Below, piece after piece: positions 25,109 to 32,964 of a stretch of DNA of 64,000 nucleotides. Below the pieces are notes generated by a model. It searched no databases. It was not told where the DNA came from and saw only the letters and a list, made by a program, of their open reading frames with translations. Positions within the stretch are counted from its first letter, which is position 1. The number at the start of each line of letters is the position of its first letter. Position numbers and translations under genes: made by a program. Source of the DNA: Prevotella sp. (GTDB lineage Bacteria > Bacteroidota > Bacteroidia > Bacteroidales > Bacteroidaceae); NCBI GenBank assembly GCA_017428055.1, contig JAFRRN010000032.1, forward strand, positions 40,087-104,086, written 5' to 3'.

Positions 25109-26281
25109 ATGAAAAGGTATTTTATCTTGCTATCATCACTGATGATTGACAGCATATCCATTCAAGCACAGGTGTCATTGACTGCCGAACGGAATGGCAT
25201 TCGCAATGGTGACATCATCATGAAGCAACGTACAGCATACACCGGTACGAGCCAAAAAGGGAATGATGTAGTTTGGGATTTCAGCATGTCAGAGAACATG
25301 GGTGACCCATTTAGGGCAACCTATTGGAATGCGGCGGCACGAGGTCATGCCTTGGCGAAAACGGAACGGAAGGCAAGTAGCTATTACGAACATTACGGAG
25401 ACACCCTCATGTTGACGGGACAGGAAAGCAACATGACGCGCATCCACTATGCCATGGGTATTCCCCTGCTGCGCTACCCTATGGCGATGAGCGACAGCAT
25501 TGGGGGCTATTATCATGGGTACGCCGTTGACTGCGAAAACATCTACCTTCGCATTTTTGGCTATTCCATATCCAAGGTTGATGCCATGGGAACGCTCATC
25601 CTTCCTTCTAACGACACCCTGAAAAACGTGATGCGTGTACACACCAAGAACCTTTTTGGGATGAAACGTTGCGAGGATGTGAAGACGGAGAGTCAATTGT
25701 CCAACCTCACCAGCAACATCCACCCATTCACGACTGACAGCGTGGTGGCATACTTGCAAGACACTTTGCCCCAAATGGAGGAGCATACATACCTTTGGTA
25801 CGCACAGGGCTATCGTTATCCCGTCATGGAAACGACCTCGGTGGGGCATACCGGCAATAAGAAGATATATGCTGCCACCTATTACTATAGCCCATCAGAA
25901 CAAGAATACCTTGCCAATGACCCGACAAACGAGAATGTACGAGCCGCCATGGGAAAGTCTATGCTGCAACAAGCAACACCGCAATTTGGGGAAATCAAAG
26001 GGATGGGAAGCTTCTTCGACAACGGATTCACCTACCATGTGGTTGGGCCAGACGCTGCCGGGCAGTTGCTGGTTGAATGCCGATGCGCTTCACCTACCGA
26101 TGTGTTATGTGGGCTGTATACGGCAAGCGGCGCAGTAACTGGGATTGTGCAACATGCAGAGAATGTTGACGTTGCACACTCGTTCAAGATGGACATGTTA
26201 GGGTTGGCATCGGGCGTTTACCTGTTGGCTTTTAGCGTGAACGGTCAAGCGTACTCAGAAAAAGTTGCGTGGAAACGATGA
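25109..26281 (+). CDS. Secreted protein with C-terminal sorting-like domain
   Basis: This is a 390-residue protein starting MKRYFILLSSLMIDSISIQAQ. Longer in-frame readings run through the upstream remnants and lack a signal. The mature N-terminal part is a beta-rich domain of unknown function (SLTAERNGIRNGDIIMKQRT). The C-terminal about 80 residues (LYTASGAVTGIVQHAENVDV ... GLASGVYLLAFSVNGQAYSE) have the Gly-Val-Tyr-Leu pattern of type A sorting domains used by type IX secretion or similar surface attachment. It lies between the two copies of the duplicated block. Its role is unknown. Confidence 0.7.
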   Translation: MKRYFILLSSLMIDSISIQAQVSLTAERNGIRNGDIIMKQRTAYTGTSQKGNDVVWDFSMSENMGDPFRATYWNAAARGHALAKTERKASSYYEHYGDTLMLTGQESNMTRIHYAMGIPLLRYPMAMSDSIGGYYHGYAVDCENIYLRIFGYSISKVDAMGTLILPSNDTLKNVMRVHTKNLFGMKRCEDVKTESQLSNLTSNIHPFTTDSVVAYLQDTLPQMEEHTYLWYAQGYRYPVMETTSVGHTGNKKIYAATYYYSPSEQEYLANDPTNENVRAAMGKSMLQQATPQFGEIKGMGSFFDNGFTYHVVGPDAAGQLLVECRCASPTDVLCGLYTASGAVTGIVQHAENVDVAHSFKMDMLGLASGVYLLAFSVNGQAYSEKVAWKR

Positions 26282-26303
26282 GATTCTTTACGGCCGACGC
26301 AGT

Positions 26304-26399
26304 AATGCAAGTTCTGTCTACGAAGCCGTTGCATACCTTAATCATGATATTTTACACGCCAATGCAAATACTGTTAAGAAATCAATTAAGTGGAAGTAA
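26304..26399 (+). pseudogene. Remnant of a second copy of the candidate immunity gene
   Basis: Thirty-one codons read NASSVYEAVAYLNHDILHAN ... KWK and then a TAA at 26397-26399. They align with residues 74 onward of the protein encoded at 24178-24756. The DNA is nearly identical over about 40 bases (from AATGCAAGTTCTGTC), then diverges. No start codon precedes it. It overlaps the probable start of the next gene in another frame. Confidence 0.75.
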
Positions 26400-27060
26400 A
26401 AGGCTATATGTCTTTTTCATGTTATCGGCTGGTTTATGCGCATATTTGTTGGAGGGTTGCCAGCCTAATAAAGGTGGTGAGGTTACCACAAGACAAGTCT
26501 TGAAATATACAAGCCCGAAAGAAAAGGACATCCGTTTCTTGGACTCTCTCATCTCGGTGGGCAATTACACGGAATGGGATTTCCGCAACGCCATCGCCCA
26601 CGGCCAGGAGTTACTGCCGATATTGATAGACAACTTGGATAGGGATCTGTATGTTCCATACTTGTACATCCTTAACCCATTTGATTCTTATTGCCCCCCC
26701 TCCGATGACATTCCCATCGGAATGAAATATGCCTACCTCGTCGAATACATATTGGCAGACAAGCATATCCCTCAAAATGCCAAGTACGAGACTAACTCCT
26801 ATGTAGGATGTAACGACTCCATAGAGGCATACCGCTTGATAAATGCTAATATGCATTCTCTTTACGGCGTTATCATCAGGAACACGAAATATGATCATTA
26901 TCTATCTCGGCGCCTGATCATGGAAGACATGATTCCCATCAAAGGGCTGTACAAGACATGGTGGGAGAAACAGCAAGGGAAAAGCATCCGTGAAATCCGC
27001 GAGGAATGGGAAGCCAAAGGCATCCTCAATTCAAGAAATATCTTCTATAAATGGATATAA
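26362..27060 (+). CDS. Hypothetical exported protein (intact copy of the duplicated gene)
   Basis: The start is ambiguous. 26362 gives MQILLRNQLSGSKRLYVFF plus a hydrophobic run ending LLEGC, a plausible lipoprotein leader. 26419 is shorter but lacks positive charge. The mature part is alpha-helical and unrecognised (RFLDSLISVGNYTEWDFRNA; DSYCPPSDDIPIGMKYAYLV). The C-terminus GLYKTWWEKQQGKSIREIRE is repeated at 24871-25026. It may be an immunity-like or accessory protein of the Rhs locus, judged only by location. Confidence 0.6.
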   Translation: MQILLRNQLSGSKRLYVFFMLSAGLCAYLLEGCQPNKGGEVTTRQVLKYTSPKEKDIRFLDSLISVGNYTEWDFRNAIAHGQELLPILIDNLDRDLYVPYLYILNPFDSYCPPSDDIPIGMKYAYLVEYILADKHIPQNAKYETNSYVGCNDSIEAYRLINANMHSLYGVIIRNTKYDHYLSRRLIMEDMIPIKGLYKTWWEKQQGKSIREIREEWEAKGILNSRNIFYKWI

Positions 27061-27079
27061 CCAAATAGGATAAAGCGAA

Positions 27080-27604
27080 ATGAGAAAAACTATTTGTATT
27101 TTTCTGGCATCAATGGCATTTGCCAGTATGGATGCGCAGACAAATCCACAGGCGGGGTATATCATCACCCTTGGGAATGATACTGTGTATGGCACCGTTG
27201 ACTATCGCACGGATGCCAAGAACGCACGGTCGTGCCTGTTCAGGGCAGACGGCGAGCAAACGTTCCGCGAATACATGCTGCAAGACATCAGAGGGTATCG
27301 GCTCCAAGGGCAAGGCGTGTTTTATGTCACCCGTTCCTTTCCTGTTGAGGGTGAGACCAAGACTTTCTTTGCCGAGTACCTGTTGAAGGGCGGTGTCAGC
27401 CTGTATCGCCATCGGGAGAATGAGACCGACTACTACTATTTTGTGGACGAGAATGGAAACGTTTACACTTTGAAGGAGACGGGCGTGGAATACATGATGG
27501 GTACACATCGGTTGAGCCTCACGGGCAACTATGTGATGCGCAACTTTGGCTCGTTTGGTTTCCGCGCACCGATGTTCACAGTCAATATCGGGTTCGTGAT
27601 GTAA
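27080..27604 (+). CDS. Secreted protein resembling a shortened Bacteroidetes outer-membrane family member
   Basis: This is a 174-residue protein with a signal peptide (MRKTICIFLASMAFASMDAQ). The first domain (GYIITLGNDTVYGTVDYRTD, then IRGYRLQGQGVFYVTRSFPV) matches the N-terminal module of a widespread Bacteroidetes family that usually continues into a beta-barrel of about 200 further residues. Here the chain passes quickly to a final barrel-like strand (FRAPMFTVNIGFVM), so an internal deletion is likely. The start of a second copy is present at 25046-25081. A terminator follows at 27628-27657. Confidence 0.6.
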   Translation: MRKTICIFLASMAFASMDAQTNPQAGYIITLGNDTVYGTVDYRTDAKNARSCLFRADGEQTFREYMLQDIRGYRLQGQGVFYVTRSFPVEGETKTFFAEYLLKGGVSLYRHRENETDYYYFVDENGNVYTLKETGVEYMMGTHRLSLTGNYVMRNFGSFGFRAPMFTVNIGFVM

Positions 27605-27627
27605 CCACATTCATGACCATGCCATAG

Positions 27628-27665
27628 CCACACATAGAGCAACCATTCTGTGTGTGGGTTTCTTT
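27628..27665 (+). terminator. Hairpin terminator at the end of the Rhs region
   Basis: A stem of about 12 bp forms between CCACACATAGAG (27628-27639) and TTCTGTGTGTGG (27646-27657), with some G-T pairs, followed by GTTTCTTTT. Confidence 0.75.
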
Positions 27666-27716
27666 TATATATGGTGTTTCTTGTGTCTTTTATTCCATTT
27701 ATTCAGGGAAAAAACG

Positions 27717-27724
27717 TATATTTG
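27717..27724 (+). promoter_or_regulatory. Promoter -7 box for the GH95 gene
   Basis: TATATTTG matches TAnnTTTG, 35 bases before the ATG at 27760. Confidence 0.6.
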
Positions 27725-27759
27725 CAACGTATATATGCAATAACAACAAGAAAACAAAA

Positions 27760-30162
27760 ATGCAACTATCCATGAAAACCATCACATTCGCTATCGCTTT
27801 ATCTGCCTTCACCATGGCGCAAGCGCAACAATTGCCCATGAAACTATGGTATGACCGTCCCGCCGACTTCTTCGAAGAGTCGCTGCCCATCGGCAACGGG
27901 AAGATGGGAGCATTGGTGTACGGCAATCCCGATAACGACACGCTCTATCTGAATGACATCACCCTCTGGACAGGAAAGCCCTACGACCGTGAGATGGACA
28001 GCGATGCCCACCAATGGTTGCCAGCCATCCGCAAGGCATTGTTTGATGAAGACTATGCCAAGGCAGACTCCCTGCAGCTGCACATCCAAGGTCCCAACTC
28101 ACAATTTTACCAACCCTTGGCGACTTTGCACATCAAGGACTTAAACGAAGGCACATACAGTAACTACTATCGGGAGTTGGACTTAGACAGTGCCGTCTGC
28201 CGAGACCGTTATTCCCGCAACGACATCGAATACACTCGTGAGTATTTCGCCAACCATCCCGACAAGGTGATTGCCATCCACTTCCGCTCGTCAAAGACAC
28301 AAGGCATCAATATGGAAGTGATACTCACCTCGCAAGTGCCACACGGCATCAAGTCGTCCAGCAACCAACTGACTCTCACGGGACATGCTATCGGTGATCC
28401 GAAAGAGAGCATTCACTACTGTTCTATATTGAAAGCCATGTCTACAGACGGGGTAATAAGCACTACAGACTCAACCCTCCTCTTACGAAACGCAACCGAT
28501 GCCACCCTTTATTTCGTCAATGAGACCAGCTTTAATGGTTTCGATAAACACCCCGTCAATGAGGGGGCGCCCTATATAGAAAACGCCATGGATGATGCCT
28601 GGCACTTGGTAAACCTCACATATAGCCAGTTGTGGGAGCGGCATATTGCTGACTACCAACAGTATTTCGGTAGGATGAAAATGTATCTTGACGGGTCTAC
28701 ATTCGACACATCACGTAATACGGAGCAGCAACTGAAAGACTATACAGACCAAGGGGGCGGGAATCCCTATCTGGAAACCCTTTACATGCAATACGGCAGA
28801 TACCTGCTTATCAGTTGTTCACGCACCCCTAACGTCCCTGCCAACCTGCAAGGACTATGGTCGCCGCACAAGTTCTCACCATGGCGCGGTAACTATACCG
28901 TAAACATCAACCTCGAAGAAAACTATTGGCCAGCAGAGGTTGCCAACCTCTCCGAGATGACTGAGCCGCTATGGGGATTCATGAAAGGACTGGCAGAAAA
29001 CGGGAAATACACTGCCAAGAACTATTATGGCATCAATAGAGGATGGTGCAGCAGCCATAACAGCGACATCTGGGCGATGAGCAATCCTGTGGGAGAAAAG
29101 CGCGAAAGTCCCGAATGGAGCAACTGGAACTTAGGCGGGGCATGGCTGACTCAAAACCTTTGGGACCATTTCGCATTCACACAAGATATGGATTTCTTAC
29201 ATAATACTGCATGGCCATTGTTGAAAGGAGCATCTGAGTTCGTTCTCGACTGGCTCGTGGAAAACCCGAAGAATCCCAAGGAACTCATCACCGCACCATC
29301 TACTTCACCCGAAAACGAATATAAGACAGACAAAGGTTATCATGGAACCACCTGCTATGGTGGTACAGCAGACCTCGCCATCATTCGTGAATTGTTTGAA
29401 AACACAGAGGATGCAGCTTATAGATTAGGACTGATGCATTTCGGGTTAACAGAACTTGACGACCCAACTGTAACAGCCATTCAATTAGCCCATCATCGAC
29501 TCCATCCCTACACCATCGGACACATGGGCGACATCAATGAATGGTATTACGATTGGGACGACTGGGACTTCCAACACCGCCATCAATCGCATCTTATCGG
29601 ACTCTATCCAGGTAGTCATATCACAATAGAAAAGACTCCAGAGCTGGCAAGAGCAGCAGAAAAGAGTTTAGAAATCAAAGGCGATAAAACCACAGGATGG
29701 AGCACAGGCTGGCGCATCAACCTCTGGGCAAGACTTCACAACGCCGAACAAGCCTACCACATCTACCAAAAACTACTCACCTACGTGTCACCTGACAAAT
29801 ACAAAGGCCCTGACCGTAGACGTAGCGGTGGCACTTATCCCAATCTATTTGACGCTCATCCCCCATTCCAAATTGACGGCAACTTTGGTGGTACGGCTGG
29901 TGTTTGCGAGATGTTGATACAGAGTGACATGTCTACGAATACCATAGAATTGCTCCCTGCCCTGCCCGACGCCTGGCCATCGGGCAGTGTCTGTGGATTG
30001 AAAGCACGTGGTGGTTATACTGTCGATATGACTTGGAAAGACAGCAAGGTGAAAACAGTCACCATCATCGCCACAGAAAACGGAACAATAAACCTACTAT
30101 ACCATGGGAAACAAAAGACAGTAAAGGTTAAAGGGGGAAAGAAAAAGATTATCCGACTATAG
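27760..30162 (+). CDS. GH95 family alpha-L-fucosidase / alpha-L-galactosidase
   Basis: This protein has about 800 residues. The start at 27760 gives a signal peptide (MQLSMKTITFAIALSAFTMAQAQ). The N-terminal beta-domain carries the GH95 opening (YDRPADFFEESLPIGNGKMG, LNDITLWTG). The (alpha/alpha)6 barrel carries the substrate-site segment NINLEENYWPAE and the late motif DGNFGGTAG, whose Asp corresponds to a catalytic residue in characterised GH95 enzymes. Family members remove alpha-1,2-linked fucose or L-galactose from xyloglucan, pectin or mucin chains. LEENYW instead of the common QMNYW may point to a substrate variant. It is exported, monocistronic and followed by a long inverted repeat. 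Confidence 0.92.
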   Translation: MQLSMKTITFAIALSAFTMAQAQQLPMKLWYDRPADFFEESLPIGNGKMGALVYGNPDNDTLYLNDITLWTGKPYDREMDSDAHQWLPAIRKALFDEDYAKADSLQLHIQGPNSQFYQPLATLHIKDLNEGTYSNYYRELDLDSAVCRDRYSRNDIEYTREYFANHPDKVIAIHFRSSKTQGINMEVILTSQVPHGIKSSSNQLTLTGHAIGDPKESIHYCSILKAMSTDGVISTTDSTLLLRNATDATLYFVNETSFNGFDKHPVNEGAPYIENAMDDAWHLVNLTYSQLWERHIADYQQYFGRMKMYLDGSTFDTSRNTEQQLKDYTDQGGGNPYLETLYMQYGRYLLISCSRTPNVPANLQGLWSPHKFSPWRGNYTVNINLEENYWPAEVANLSEMTEPLWGFMKGLAENGKYTAKNYYGINRGWCSSHNSDIWAMSNPVGEKRESPEWSNWNLGGAWLTQNLWDHFAFTQDMDFLHNTAWPLLKGASEFVLDWLVENPKNPKELITAPSTSPENEYKTDKGYHGTTCYGGTADLAIIRELFENTEDAAYRLGLMHFGLTELDDPTVTAIQLAHHRLHPYTIGHMGDINEWYYDWDDWDFQHRHQSHLIGLYPGSHITIEKTPELARAAEKSLEIKGDKTTGWSTGWRINLWARLHNAEQAYHIYQKLLTYVSPDKYKGPDRRRSGGTYPNLFDAHPPFQIDGNFGGTAGVCEMLIQSDMSTNTIELLPALPDAWPSGSVCGLKARGGYTVDMTWKDSKVKTVTIIATENGTINLLYHGKQKTVKVKGGKKKIIRL

Positions 30163-30196
30163 GCCTTACATCTTTTATTCTCTTATTCTATCATAG

Positions 30197-30242
30197 TATT
30201 AATGCCATATTGTCATTGTGTAGTGACAATATGGCATTAATA
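30197..30242. promoter_or_regulatory. Perfect 19-bp inverted repeat upstream of hsp20
   Basis: Arms TATTAATGCCATATTGTCA (30197-30215) and TGACAATATGGCATTAATA (30224-30242) flank an 8-base loop. No T-run follows on either strand, so it is not a standard terminator. It lies 106 bases before the Hsp20 start and differs from CIRCE, so it may be an operator or an RNA switch. Confidence 0.7.
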
Positions 30243-30333
30243 TTGGTATGGCATGTTGATTGCAACATATAGGGTGTATCCGCAAGGACACAAGAGGTAA
30301 TAAACAAAACAACAAACATCAATTATTAAAAAT

Positions 30334-30339
30334 AGGAGG
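30334..30339 (+). promoter_or_regulatory. Strong Shine-Dalgarno sequence for hsp20
   Basis: AGGAGG lies 8 bases before the ATG at 30348. Consensus ribosome-binding sites are rare in Bacteroidetes, and I see none comparable elsewhere in this window. Confidence 0.75.
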
Positions 30340-30347
30340 ATAAGATT

Positions 30348-30776
30348 ATGAGACCAATGATTCACAGAAACGCATGGTTGCCAACAGTGTTCAACGACTT
30401 TTTCGATGTAGACTTGATGCCAAGACAGAACAACACACAGGCTCCCGCAATCAATGTCATCGAGAACGAGAATGATTATACCGTAGAGTTTGCCGCACCA
30501 GGCATGAAGAAGGAAGACTTCTCTGTCAACATCAATGGCGAAGGAAACTTGGTGGTGAAGATGGAGCGCAAGAACGAGCAGAAAGAGGAGAACAAGAAGT
30601 CACACTACCTGCGCCGCGAGTTCAGCTACGCCAAGTATGAGCAGACCTTGATCTTGCCCGATGACGTGGAGAAGCAACACATCTCCGCCAAGATGGAGAA
30701 CGGCGTACTCTACATCACCCTGCCAAAGACCGAGCCCGCAGCTACCAAGGTTGAACGCCAGATAGAAGTGTCATAA
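30348..30776 (+). CDS. Hsp20 family small heat-shock protein
   Basis: This is a 142-residue ATP-independent holdase chaperone. The alpha-crystallin domain spans about residues 35-130 (INVIENENDYTVEFAAPGMK, KEDFSVNINGEGNLVVKMER, the GVLYITLPK strand). The N-terminal tail is short (MRPMIHRNAWLPTVFNDFFD), and there is a C-terminal IEVS in place of the usual I-x-I anchor. It is cytoplasmic. The perfect inverted repeat at 30197-30242 and the strong ribosome-binding site suggest tightly controlled, high-level induction. Confidence 0.95.
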   Translation: MRPMIHRNAWLPTVFNDFFDVDLMPRQNNTQAPAINVIENENDYTVEFAAPGMKKEDFSVNINGEGNLVVKMERKNEQKEENKKSHYLRREFSYAKYEQTLILPDDVEKQHISAKMENGVLYITLPKTEPAATKVERQIEVS

Positions 30777-30807
30777 ACCGCACTTTTTGCAAGAAAGAGA
30801 AAACCAG

Positions 30808-30843
30808 AAGAGGGTGTTCCTTCATCATGAGGTACACCCTCTT
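30808..30843 (+). terminator. hsp20 terminator
   Basis: A perfect 10-bp stem (AAGAGGGTGT / ACACCCTCTT) with a 16-base loop starts 31 bases after the stop codon. The U-tract is short. Confidence 0.75.
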
Positions 30844-31128
30844 TCCTTGTTCATGTCGTTGCCAACATATCCCATGATATAATAGACAAAAGAGAGGAGG
30901 ACCATCATGCCAGCCCAGTCCTCTTATTCCTATTCATCCTATGGAATCCAGATAACTTCACCTCATCCTTTTGTGTCAAAGAGCATCGACACTTTCCACT
31001 TATTTTCTTGAATGCAAATACACATTATTTCTTCAAAAAAACTTCATTATTATTTGAAAAATGTGCAGATTTGACAACCTTTTCTATGAAAAACATGGGA
31101 AAGAATATTGGAATTAAAGGAAAATCAT
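30844..31128. other. Gene-free gap between hsp20 and the MNT-HEPN pair
   Basis: No coding region is supported here. On the minus strand, GAGGAC...GTCCTC (30923-30897) followed by CTCTCTTTTG looks like a terminator. A weak promoter-like TGTATTTG lies at 31022-31015, so a minus-strand transcript of about 120 bases is conceivable. Nothing else is apparent. Confidence 0.3.
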
Positions 31129-31136
31129 TATATTTG
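31129..31136 (+). promoter_or_regulatory. Promoter -7 box for the MNT-HEPN pair
   Basis: TATATTTG lies 19 bases before the ATG at 31156, giving a short leader. The in-frame ATG at 31108 lies upstream of the promoter and is rejected as the start. Confidence 0.6.
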
Positions 31137-31155
31137 CAATGTTAATAGGTTACTG

Positions 31156-31470
31156 ATGAGACGAACAGAAGTTATCGATAGAATCAAGGCAGAGGTACGG
31201 AAGATGCGACCACAGGTACAAACTATCCTCTATGGGTCTGAAGCACGAGGAGAGGCAAGACCTGACTCTGACATCGACTTGCTCATGTTGGTTGATGTGG
31301 ATAAGTTGACCTATGAAGATAAGGATAGAATCATCGCCCCGCTTTATGACATCGAACTTGACACGGGTATCATCATCAGCACCCTAATCATGCCTCGCAA
31401 GGAATGGGAAAACCGACCATTCCAAACCCCATTCCAATATAATGTAAGCAAGGAGGGAATTACACTATGA
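31156..31470 (+). CDS. MNT-type nucleotidyltransferase (antitoxin-like)
   Basis: This is a 104-residue minimal nucleotidyltransferase of the Pol beta superfamily. The active-site signature LYGSEARGEARPDSDIDLLM has GS followed by the paired Asp residues of DID. A third acidic residue probably lies in IELDTGI. In MntA/HepT pairs this enzyme AMPylates and silences the HEPN partner. The stop overlaps the downstream HEPN start by four bases (ATGA), as is usual for such pairs. Confidence 0.88.
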   Translation: MRRTEVIDRIKAEVRKMRPQVQTILYGSEARGEARPDSDIDLLMLVDVDKLTYEDKDRIIAPLYDIELDTGIIISTLIMPRKEWENRPFQTPFQYNVSKEGITL

Positions 31471-31868
31471 ACCCCGGATTGACTTCAGAGAATTACGCAG
31501 CATTATCGCAATACAGGCAACAACGCGCACATGAGACATTGGCAGAAATCCCATATCTGCGAGACCAAGGATTCTATAACACAGCTACAAACCGCCTCTA
31601 TTACGCATGTTATTATGCCGTAATAGCACTCCTCAACAAACACAAAATTCCAGCAACTACCCATGCGGGAGTAAAGACGATGCTTGGGTTGCACTTTGTC
31701 TCGAAAGGATTGATTTCTAAAGAGAGTGGAAGAGCTTTTTCCAACCTTTACGACAGCCGACAACGAGGAGATTATGACGAATTTGTCTATTCAACCCGTG
31801 AAGAAGTGGATGAACTTTATCCAAAAGCAAAACGACTCTTAGAGGAGATCGATAACTTGTTGAAATAA
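31467..31868 (+). CDS. HEPN domain protein (partner of MNT nucleotidyltransferase)
   Basis: This is a 133-residue all-helical HEPN protein (NTATNRLYYACYYAVIALLN, then THAGVKTMLGLHFV). HepT-type toxins have an R-x4-6-H RNase motif. Here the equivalent stretch is DSRQRGDYDEF, with Tyr where His is expected. That suggests the COG1895/COG2250 branch, where RNase activity is uncertain. It is translationally coupled to the MNT gene and followed by a strong terminator. A toxin-antitoxin or phage-defence role is likely by family, but nuclease activity should not be assumed. Confidence 0.85.
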   Translation: MNPGLTSENYAALSQYRQQRAHETLAEIPYLRDQGFYNTATNRLYYACYYAVIALLNKHKIPATTHAGVKTMLGLHFVSKGLISKESGRAFSNLYDSRQRGDYDEFVYSTREEVDELYPKAKRLLEEIDNLLK

Positions 31869-31925
31869 TCACCCCAATATCCCTGCTGCTATAAATAGTT
31901 TCAAGGTAACAAGAATAAATAATCC

Positions 31926-31962
31926 AAAGAGGATGTTTTCAAACAGGGAAAACATCCTCTTT
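31926..31962. terminator. Bidirectional terminator between the HEPN gene and fmt
   Basis: A perfect 15-bp stem (AAAGAGGATGTTTTC / GAAAACATCCTCTTT) with a 7-base loop lies between convergent genes, with T-runs available on both strands. Confidence 0.92.
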
Positions 31963-31998
31963 TTCTTGTTTTGTAACAAGGCATAAGTTCCCAACGGG

Positions 31999-32964
31999 TC
32001 ACATACTCTTCAATCTTGACATGAAACCATTGAGGAAGTCCTTTGCCGCCATGCGCTTCTTGCCCGCCATTTGCAGCTCGACGATTTCCAGCCAATAGTC
32101 TGAGGTGGCGACATAGAGGTGCTTGCGCTCGGCATGGAACGAGCCGGGCTGTCGCCCTTGGCAAGGCTGTTCGGTCTTGGCGGCTTGGTAGATGTTGAAC
32201 GTAAGCTCCTGCCCGCCGTCTGCCACATACTTCGTCCATGCCGTAGGAATAGGGCTAAGCCCGCGGATGAAGTCATACACCCTCTTGCAAGGCTGGTTCC
32301 AGTTGATTTCACACGTGTCCTTAAAAATCTTCGGCGCGGCATTCACCGCATCGCCAACCTCCTTTTGCGGAATGGACTCCACCACCCCATTGCCCTCCAC
32401 AATCCTGTCGATTGTCTCCTTGGCGACCTCCGCCCCGAGTGCCATCAAGTGGTCATAGACATATTCCACGTTGGCATCGTCGGGGATGTCAAACGCCCGC
32501 TGCATGATGATACGCCCCGTGTCTATCTCATGGTCGAGGAAGAACGTGGTGACACCCGTCTGCGTCTCGCCGTTGATGATTGCCCAGTTGATGGGGGCGG
32601 CACCACGGTATTGCGGGAGGAGCGAGGCATGGACGTTGAACGTGCCGAAGCGGGGCATCGCCCATACCACCTCGGGCAGCATCCGATAAGCCACCACCAC
32701 CTGCAAGTCGGCATGGAAAGAGCGCAACTGCTCGATGAAACCGGGGTCTTTCATCTTTTCGGGTTGCAACACGGGCAACCCAACAGACAAGGCATATTCC
32801 TTCACGGCGGGCGCACGGAGCACCGAGCCATGCCTCCCCACGGGCTTGTCGGGCTGCGTCACCGCCGCCACGACTTGGTATCCGCCCTCCACCAATGCCC
32901 TGAGCGTACCCACGGCAAACTCGGGTGTGCCCATAAACACGATGCGTAAGTCTTCTTTTCTCAT
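31999..32964 (-). CDS. fmt: Methionyl-tRNA formyltransferase
   Basis: This is a 321-residue enzyme that formylates Met-tRNAfMet for initiation. The N-terminal Rossmann-like domain has FMGTPEFAV. Catalytic Asn110, His112 and Asp144 lie in FNVHASLLPQYRGAAPINW and LDHEIDTG. The C-terminal OB-like tRNA-binding domain follows (CKRVYDFIRGLSPIPTAW). Length is normal. The start overlaps the stop of the upstream BspA-like gene by four bases, so translation is probably coupled. That is an unusual partner for this housekeeping gene. Confidence 0.96.
   Translation of the reverse strand: MRKEDLRIVFMGTPEFAVGTLRALVEGGYQVVAAVTQPDKPVGRHGSVLRAPAVKEYALSVGLPVLQPEKMKDPGFIEQLRSFHADLQVVVAYRMLPEVVWAMPRFGTFNVHASLLPQYRGAAPINWAIINGETQTGVTTFFLDHEIDTGRIIMQRAFDIPDDANVEYVYDHLMALGAEVAKETIDRIVEGNGVVESIPQKEVGDAVNAAPKIFKDTCEINWNQPCKRVYDFIRGLSPIPTAWTKYVADGGQELTFNIYQAAKTEQPCQGRQPGSFHAERKHLYVATSDYWLEIVELQMAGKKRMAAKDFLNGFMSRLKSM

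Noticed and set aside
32119-32949. Long plus-strand open frame opposite fmt
   Set aside because: It is a shadow of fmt, with Arg/His/Leu-rich composition and no family resemblance. fmt has all its catalytic motifs intact.
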